DNA of 64,000 nt from Dipteris shenzhenensis. Lineage: Eukaryota > Polypodiophyta > Polypodiopsida > Gleicheniales. Positions 57,360-64,000 of this stretch are shown here, piece by piece (within the stretch, counting starts at the first letter, position 1; every line of letters starts with the position of its first letter). The stretch lies in the NCBI GenBank assembly GCA_047967505.1, contig CM106538.1. One strand, written 5' to 3'. The notes beneath the pieces were generated by a model. It had not been told where the DNA came from, did no database searches, and worked only from the letters and a program-made list of their open reading frames with translations. The position numbers and the translations under genes are program-made.

Positions 57360-58675
57360 CTCTTTTTAAATTGCATTAACTGTCTTCCAATGAGAATCAT
57401 TGGGAATATAATTTTCTTCAAGAACTTTATTTCAAATCTCTCATTTGACAATATTTTCTAGTTGCATCCAATAGAGCATTTTTATCTCCTCCTCTTTGCG
57501 AAATGCACTTCATTCTTCGGCTTCTCGTCATTTTGAAAGCTCTTCATTTATCTTCTCCTCCTCCTTGTGGTTGTGAACGAGTTGTTTACTTGTCATTGCA
57601 AGAAAACTTCATTTCGTGTTTCCTCCTCATTTGCAAAAGCACTTCCATTCTCATCTCCTGCTCCTTGTAGTTGAGAAAGCTATCTTTATAGTTTCTCTTT
57701 CTTTCCATATCATATTCAAAATGGATCTCTTAACAATAATATCTGCTATGGAGAAAAGTATGATGAGTCGCCCACAACAAAGAGTTCATGAGGAGCACAA
57801 GGTAGACATGAATCACTGAGAGAGTACAAATAGGAAGAGTTCTCTGCTCAAAACCACCAGAAGCTTGGGGGGCTCAATATGTATAAACACTATATAATAT
57901 CACTTCTGTTCAACGCCTATCTGTAAAACCCCTTATCTGTAAAAAATTACTTTAGAATATGTTAAACCCACATGCTACGCTCACATGTTTATGAGGGCCC
58001 CCCTCCCTCGAAAGAATCTAGGAGAAGGAAGAGCTCAAGAAAAAGAAAAGATTCAAAATAACAAGTACACAAAATGAATGCAAGTAGAGAAGAGCTATAT
58101 GGTTTGCTCAAAATGTCAATTTGTAGTGCTCATTTTGGGCCATATCCTTAGGTTGAAGCACAAGCCGTTGAAGAAAGATAGAGAGATTTGATTATTATTT
58201 GATAGTATTTAATAATCATGGTCTACTTAATGACTAGATGATATGGAGCAAGCATAGCATTTGACATAGAATCTACCAATCATCCTGCTTTGGGAACTAA
58301 GTGTTTTTTGAGAAGGCTTATAAGGTGTTCATAAACATCATTATTAAGTCTTGATATCTTAAAGAATATCACATTCAATTGATATCATCAACTCATTCTA
58401 TAATTTTAGTTGTATTTGCTTTAAAACTCTCAAATTTAGCTAAACTTTTAAGAGTTGTTTTTTTTAATAATTTGTTAGATAGAGTGTTCTACCTTTATTC
58501 AAAAGTATTTATAGAAATTGTTTTGGACATCACACTAGTCCAAATTTAATAAAATGGGTGTTTATAGCCTTGGGATGCTCCATTAGCATTGCAAAAATAG
58601 GTCCCCATGGAGGCTTGTCATGATCCCAGAGTAGGATAACCTGATTTGACATGTTATTTAAGTTAATTGCATGGC
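57360..58675. other. Intergenic, nothing recognised
   Basis: Short Leu/Ser-rich frames occur without motifs. CTCCTCCTTGTGGTTG-like phrases repeat near 57558 and 57658. No gene is supported. Confidence 0.4.
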
Positions 58676-58765
58676 AGAAACAATGTTTGTAGGGCCAATC
58701 ACAATATTTGGGCATTTTGGAAGAAACAATGTTTGTAGGCCAATCACAATGCTTGGGCATTGGAA
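58676..58765 (+). repeat. About 50-bp tandem duplication
   Basis: GAAACAATGTTTGTAGG followed by CCAATCACAAT and TTGGGCATT occurs twice in a row. Confidence 0.9.
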
Positions 58766-59545
58766 TTGTGTGCTAGCAAGGCTTCAAATAATAGCTACCA
58801 GGTTGGCATTGTACAGCTGAGCAAAAAGACAATGCAATAGTGCAAGTACCATGGGCACTTCAAGTTGGCTACCACCAGTAGGGCTAAGATAGAACCATCT
58901 GTGGGCATGTTGAGACTTGTTTAGTGATGTAATGGGGAATGGTTTAGGGAAGTGGGTCGGGTTAGAGATTGTGTGGAATCCAACAAACGACCAACAACAG
59001 TGAGCCTGATTTCGAGCACTTTCGAGCCCGAAATCAATGACAATCACTCTGAATAATCCCCCCATGTGGAGGGTCAGAGTGAGGCGAGGGCCGATGACAT
59101 GGCACAGTGCATCGATGACGTGGTGCACACAATCGCCACATCGCGTAGTAGGACTAGCGAGCTTTGAATTGCATGGTGGGTGGCAACCGCTTCGAGTGTG
59201 GGCATTTAATACAAATGGGGGAGGCTGATTCCCATTTCGAAAATGGACCGATCGAATCGTTGAGATGTAATCTCAGCCAAGCTCGGACCTTTACGCCTAC
59301 CGGCTTCTTTGAAGGTTTGTTGCAAGTTCCGTCATTTTGATTTTTCTATTTTGGAAAACCGTTGGACTACAAACATTGAATTTTCTAATTTTGGGAATCA
59401 AGCTGGCCGAGGCCTACATTATTTTCCAAGATCAAAGGCTTGCTGGCCCAGGCCTGCAGCCCAAGGATGTACGGCTTCTAAAGCCAATTCTGTTTGTGGC
59501 TTGGCAGTCATCTTCTCCACAAAGATCAGCTTTCAATCCAGATCA
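58766..59545 (+). promoter_or_regulatory. Upstream region of the secreted-protein gene
   Basis: This is the sequence preceding the ATG at 59546. GC content is higher from about 59030. The reading frame of the gene stays open upstream to 59309, but the signal peptide sets the start at 59546. No clear TATA box was fixed. Confidence 0.3.
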
Positions 59546-60186
59546 ATGGCCTATACCCATATTGCCAATGCTCTGCCCTTGCTCATCTTTGTGGTCTGGT
59601 GCCCTGTCTTGTCTCTCGGCGTACTTAATAACACTGGAACAACTGTGATTGTCAAGTCTAACACCGATTTCGGTTTCTTCCTTCCTCCACAACCCGGCCA
59701 ACTGATCGGCGATCATGAGGCCGATGGCATTGCATTCTGCACGAGCCCTGACCTTGATTCTGATTCCGCATGCCAGTCCTTCCCTTCGGGTTTCATCCAG
59801 ACGGCTAATTTTGAGAACAATACCACATACGCGCAGGTGATAACCTAGCACCTTTCTTCCTCACGAGTGTATGGGATGCGCCCTCTTTGGTTTAGAGTGC
59901 GATCATGCATGTGACATCTACTTATAACTCTTTGTGGTGCTCGGTGCTGCAGGTAACGGGTAGTATAAATGGGCAGATCTACACAAATCAATCGGACGAA
60001 GGTGGACAGTATGACCACAACAATTCCCCCATAAATGGAGCATGTGCGGGCTACTCTTTCTTCGTCAACTTGGTCGAGCCTGCAAACAATCGCTACTGCG
60101 TTCGTTGTTGCCAACAAAAACATGACTGCCCTACAGGAAAATCTACGGAGGGTTGCCCCGGTGTCATCCCGGGCGTATACACCTGA
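59546..60186 (+). CDS. Small secreted cysteine-rich protein, fungal-like family
   Basis: Two exons, 59546-59836 and 59953-60186, are joined in phase 0 at CAG|GTGATAACC and TGCTGCAG|GTAACG across a 116-base intron. They give 174 residues. Residues 1-25 are a signal peptide (MAYTHIANALPLLIFVVWCP, then VLSLG). The mature part has eight cysteines (65, 76, 128, 146, 149, 150, 156, 165), enough for four disulfides, and N-glycosylation sequons near 28, 91 and 109. The C-terminal block FFVNLVEPANNRYCVRCCQQ, DCPTGKSTEGC and IPG resembles, from memory, a conserved signature of small secreted proteins in fungi, as does FFLPPQPGQLIGDHEADGIA. Function is unknown. AATAAA at 60276 is a plausible poly(A) signal. 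I chose Met at 59546 because the upstream in-frame Met at 59309 would bury the signal sequence. Confidence 0.8.
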
Positions 60187-61431
60187 GTCAATGAGGAACA
60201 ATACTTTAAGAAAGTCTCTTACCTATATTGTTACTTTCTCTTTGTCAATAGCATGCCTAGACTTGCTGACAATGAAATAAAAAACCATGCAGCTGTCCAA
60301 TTATGAACTTGGAATTGTTGGTATGGGTTGGTATTTCATGGAGTTTTGTAATAAGTCTAGATTGCCCAAGTGGTCTATTTGGATGGGTGACAATGGAGAA
60401 TCCATATTAATTCTCCCCTACAAGTTTTTTGACGCGTGCATTCTTCAAGGGACACAAAGTTCAAACTACAGATCCAATTAGACAAAAATATATGATCATC
60501 ATATTGCTAATATTTTAGACATGTTTAGAAGCTATCCTCTCTAGATGAATATCGCTTGCAACCAGGAAGGTTGTTTGGAACCAAAACATGTTCACATGAA
60601 TCAAATCAAGCGGGGGGATTGTTAATAATTTCACAAAATTACTACCCTTGAGAGCAATCACAACCTTCCACATATACCTCTTCCATGGTTCGTTTTTGGT
60701 TTTTCAATAAGCCCCTCCTCAAGATCGAGTAGGGACTCACTTTGCAATCAACATACATTATCACTCATGTTCTTATCAATATATGACTCTTGATTTGCAA
60801 CTACAAGCTCTTGAATGAGCAATTCCTTATTAATAACATATTTGATGAGTTAAAGTTAGGGAGATCAAGAGGGGTAGACCTCGGTCCTCTTCCTTTATCA
60901 ATGATTTACATATATGGTGCCTTCACATATCCGAAGAAGAATGGCTATCCTATAATATTGCAGCAACCTTCCTTAAGTACTATGTGTGATGTCATCGTAC
61001 CTTAAATAGTTTCTTTAACAAATGTCGACATTTTGATGTAAACAAATGGCATCTAGGAGAGATTCAAAAGAATATCAGAGCTCACGAAGGAGCTGGTGTG
61101 GGAGAATCTTTCAATGTTGAACAACTTAATTATTCTAGAATGTTTAATGCTTCTTTTTTTCCTGGACATGTGATATGCGCATGTGCCTTTGTTGGATGAA
61201 TACTCTAAGTTTTGTTTAATGCATACATTCACAATATGCATTCTCTATTGTCAAAATATCCTAATGTTCTCTATTCCAGAGTACCCTGAGAGAACTATAG
61301 ATGTAATGGTGTCCCTAAAAGTACCGAAAAACAATTTAAAGTATAAGTTGTTATATGTGTAGTTACTAACTATGGGTTGGGATGTTTCAGTGCTTTTGTG
61401 GCATTGCATGTGTACCACAACACCCTTGGGT
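60187..61431. other. Intergenic, nothing recognised
   Basis: Beyond the poly(A) signal of the secreted-protein gene, only short frames without motifs occur (for example 60790-61005). Confidence 0.4.
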
Positions 61432-62000
61432 CACTACTACAAAACTATTAAAAAATGGCAACTAATTAAAGTGCCATAAGTTTTTGCCATTTTATGTATG
61501 AAATGGAAACCAAGTGCCATATATTTTTAACATTTTTTTGTATGAAATGTCAACCAAAAGTGCCATATACTTTGTCCATTTTTTGGATATGGCAAATAAA
61601 AATGCCATTTTTTTGTATGAAATGGCAACAAAAAGTGCCATTTGTTTTTGCCATTTTTTTGTATGAAATGGCACTAGAATTGAGATTAAATGTAAAAGTT
61701 TTGGATTATTATGTTTGAAATGACAAATGTAAGATATTAAAGTTACCGATTATTACGTTTGGAATGGAAAAATTTTACATTAATTTTGCCATTTTAATGT
61801 AGAAAATGGCAAAAAAAAAGTGACATATAAGTGGCCATTTCTTATGCTAGGAACAACAACAAGTGAAAACATGATTGCCATTTCTCATGTCGTAAATGGC
61901 ACAAGAGTGTCATTTTTAATATTTTTAATGGAAAAAAAGCGTTATAAATATGTCATTGTTCATGTTTTAGATTTAAAAAAGTGGCATTAAAATTTTCATT
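61432..62000 (+). mobile_element. CACTA (En/Spm)-like terminus with subterminal repeats
   Basis: CACTACTACAAAAC at 61432 is the classical start of CACTA transposons. It is followed by about fifteen copies of TGCCATTT or AAATGGCA in both orientations up to about 61920, as in CACTA subterminal regions. Several neighbouring pairs form hairpins (TGCCATTTTTTTGTATG with AAATGGCA). The other terminus is not seen before the LTR at 62539 and may lie beyond it. Confidence 0.65.
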
Positions 62001-62538
62001 TATGAAATTCTAAAAGGTAGCATTAAACTAATCTTTTTATATACAGGTTTTAAATATGGCAATAAAGTGGGATATGTTCTAAATGGATTCCAAATGCATA
62101 AAAAATTATATTAAAGTCTTGATTTTACATGTTCTATACAGAAAAAATAAGTGACAAAAGCTATGATATCTTTAAATTAGGTTCCAAGTGAAAATAATGG
62201 TTAAAATTGAGGAAACTCAATACTTTTCTTTATTTCTTATCTTTAATGCATCGTAAAATTTTAAGAAAATATAAATTCCTCTAGTTTCCTTGTATAACAT
62301 TGTCTCCAATGATAAATAATTATTCCTGAATTATTATCCATTAATGGAACGCCATATAAAACCATACAATTTCATTTTGTAAAAGATATTATTCATTGGT
62401 TGATTAAAATTAAAAACTACATTTTATTGGTATTAAAATTACACAAAATTTTATAAACAAATTATATGAAGACTTTTCTATAGTTTTTTCCTTTGTTTTT
62501 AGATTATATGATATTTAAAAGAAAATGTATCTAAATTA
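62001..62538. other. AT-rich stretch, possible CACTA interior
   Basis: No coding frame or repeat is visible. Position suggests the interior of the CACTA-like element. Confidence 0.35.
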
Positions 62539-63270
62539 TGTTAGATATCAATGCTCCACTCTTGTGTAACTATGCGGGAACCAGCTAAATCTACTTGTAA
62601 GCCCCCCATATGAGGAGAAGGCATTTGAGTAGCTCGGTTATCCGGTAGGTCCTGGTTTAGACACTAGATGGGGGCCATGTGTGGCCTGATGGCTAGACGG
62701 CTTCTGATACGGTTGGCACACCGCCAACTAAGCTACATGCAAGTGCGAGAAAGCATCCCTTGAGTGACCGCACTCAGGGTAGACGGAGCATTTCCCAGGG
62801 CAGCCCACTCTCGGGTTGCGGGGCCCGTTTGGAGCCTCAGATGATCTCGGATGGCTGTGGGCCGAACGGTAACCATAGGTTAGTTGCTCTATTTTGCGCA
62901 CCGGTTCTATCGTATGGTCGGTGGCCTATTTCGGGACCGACCCCCAGTCGATCGTTTTGGGTGGACTGGGTCGGCCACCCAATTGAGCCTGATCGATTAC
63001 GACTGGTGGCTATATAAGAGCAAGCCCGTGAAGCCCATTTCATCACTGGCTACAGCAACCCTAATTCCTTATCATCTAGCCTCCATCTTCTACTATTTTC
63101 GGCATGCCATCGAAGCTTCTTTCACAGGAGCGCACGGTTGGGAGGCAGCACCATCTATTGTATCAATTCTACAGTAATCAAATTTTTTATTCTCCATACT
63201 ATCTTGTTTTCTCTCTTGCGTACGAGATCCTGTTATCTGTTGAGCACAGACGTTGTATTATTTTCTTACA
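62539..63270 (+). repeat. 5' LTR of a copia element running off the window
   Basis: The right end TTTCTTACA is exact because the primer site follows. The left end is placed at TGTTAGATATC by analogy with the other copia LTR start (TGTTGAGATATC) and the composition shift, but it could lie slightly to the right. The last 80 bases match window positions 1-79. Confidence 0.7.
63011..63018 (+). promoter_or_regulatory. TATA box of the LTR promoter
   Basis: TATATAAG lies in the right third of the LTR, about 260 bases before its end. This fits a U3 promoter. Confidence 0.6.
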
Positions 63271-63283
63271 TGGTATCAGAGCC
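63271..63283 (+). other. Primer-binding site (initiator tRNA-Met)
   Basis: TGGTATCAGAGCC follows the LTR end with no spacing, exactly as in the minus-strand copia at 56991-57003. Confidence 0.95.
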
Positions 63284-63340
63284 TGGACTCTAGCAAGAAG
63301 ATTTGGTAGTGTGTTTTTGTTTGCGAGCAGATTATGAGAG

Positions 63341-64000
63341 ATGGCCCAGCCCGCAAGACTGCGAATCCCACCGTTCGGTGAAAGCGGAAAGTTGGATGGC
63401 TCTAACTATCCTCTCTGGAAGTTCAAGATGAAGACCATCCTAAGTGCATATGAGCTTTGGGACACTGCTACTGGGGTGGACGTGAGGCCGGTTCTGAGAC
63501 CGGATCCAGCCAATGTAGGACAACAGATAGTACCAACTGCGGATGAGATTCTCGCGTGGACAAGAAGAAATGCAGATGCGCTGTGTTCTATTGTCTGCAG
63601 AGTTAGTGATTCCATCATGGCGTTAATTCAACATGTCACCACAGCGGAGGAGGCATGGACAGTCTTGAAAAATCAGTACGAGACCACGAATCAGATGCGG
63701 ATTCAGAATCTGGAGACTCAACTCGCGAACGTGAAGTCTGAGTCTGAAGCAGCAGAGAAGTTCATCACCGAGGTAAAGAATCTGCGCGATCAGATGACTG
63801 CGATTGGCATCACCATCACCAGCGAGAATCTAGCACGAAGGTGCATACGGATTCTCCCACCAAAGTACGACGGTCTTGTTACAGTGCTAAATACGCAAAA
63901 CAGAAATCCGCCCCTCAACTTTGAGGATTTCAGTGTGATGCTTCTGGAGGAGGAGATGCATCAAAAGACGAGGACTGGAGAAGATTTGGCTTTTTGGACC
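63341..64000 (+). CDS. copia Gag, 5' part, open to the window end
   Basis: An uninterrupted 220-codon frame runs from ATG at 63341 to the last base. The N-terminus reads LRIPPFGESGKLDGSNYPLW and KFKMKTILSAYELWD, the DUF4219-like start of copia Gag. TTAEEAWTVLKNQYET, NLETQLANVKSES and RILPPKYDGLVTVLN then match the UBN2 retrotransposon Gag domain. There are no stops and base composition is richer in G and C than the neighbours, so this copy looks recent and may be intact. The zinc knuckle and pol lie beyond the window. Confidence 0.93.
   Translation, partial: MAQPARLRIPPFGESGKLDGSNYPLWKFKMKTILSAYELWDTATGVDVRPVLRPDPANVGQQIVPTADEILAWTRRNADALCSIVCRVSDSIMALIQHVTTAEEAWTVLKNQYETTNQMRIQNLETQLANVKSESEAAEKFITEVKNLRDQMTAIGITITSENLARRCIRILPPKYDGLVTVLNTQNRNPPLNFEDFSVMLLEEEMHQKTRTGEDLAFWT

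Noticed and set aside
61436-61920. Regularly spaced inverted TGCCATTT/AAATGGCA motifs as a CRISPR-like array
   Set aside because: This is a plant nuclear context, repeat length and spacing are irregular, and the CACTA end explains them.
63271-63283. Possible tRNA gene at the TGGTATCAGAGCC strings (also 56991-57003)
   Set aside because: Only the primer-binding complement is present directly next to LTR ends. No cloverleaf surrounds it.

Overview
The window reads as nuclear DNA from a land plant with a large, repeat-rich genome. Genes are sparse, the background is AT-rich, and most of the recognisable sequence is decayed transposable elements (Ty1/copia, Ty3/gypsy, CACTA-like and several cut-and-paste families). 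The copia elements use the plant initiator-methionine tRNA primer site. The only long intact host gene encodes a MYC2-type bHLH factor. Its central linker is much longer than in angiosperm MYC2, and the transposon spectrum looks non-angiosperm, so I lean towards a gymnosperm or another non-flowering vascular plant. That placement is inference.

Layout. 0-3.6 kb: the last bases of a copia LTR, opposed copia pol remnants, and a 219-bp tandem duplication. 6.4-11 kb: the MYC2-like gene on the minus strand (CDS 7382-9994) with its flanks. 12-17.5 kb: non-coding DNA with two diverged copies of one long repeat, a large GT/GA microsatellite and a minisatellite. 18.2-21.6 kb: a DNA-transposon gene whose two halves lie tail to tail. 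22.3-25.6 kb: a DUF674 gene at the head of a duplicated block. 26.3-29.6 kb: a gypsy 3' end and another transposon remnant. 30.3-37.35 kb: a segment bounded by near-identical 34-bp terminal inverted repeats. Inside it lies the second copy of the DUF674 block (32.5-36.4 kb). 37.48 kb onward: the left end of a sister element. 39.5-43.2 kb: a copia LTR fragment, a tandem array and a MULE-like transposase remnant. 44-49 kb: no clear gene, but a cluster of about seven copies of a self-complementary hairpin motif. 52.7-57.4 kb: a structurally complete but dead copia element with LTRs, primer site, polypurine tract and a 5-bp target duplication. 59.5-60.2 kb: a two-exon gene for a small secreted cysteine-rich protein that resembles a fungal secreted family. 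61.4-62.5 kb: a CACTA-like terminus. 62.5-64 kb: the 5' end of a young-looking copia element with an open gag that runs off the window.

The host genes (MYC2-like, two DUF674 copies, secreted protein) show no sign of working together. The most notable points are: (1) a gene-bearing block duplicated about 10 kb away, inside a TIR-bounded element that shares its ends with two neighbouring termini, suggesting gene capture; (2) the clustered palindrome family at 46.7-49.0 kb; (3) the fungal-like secreted gene with a plant-type intron. All similarity statements come from reading motifs by eye and from memory of the families. No database search was run.
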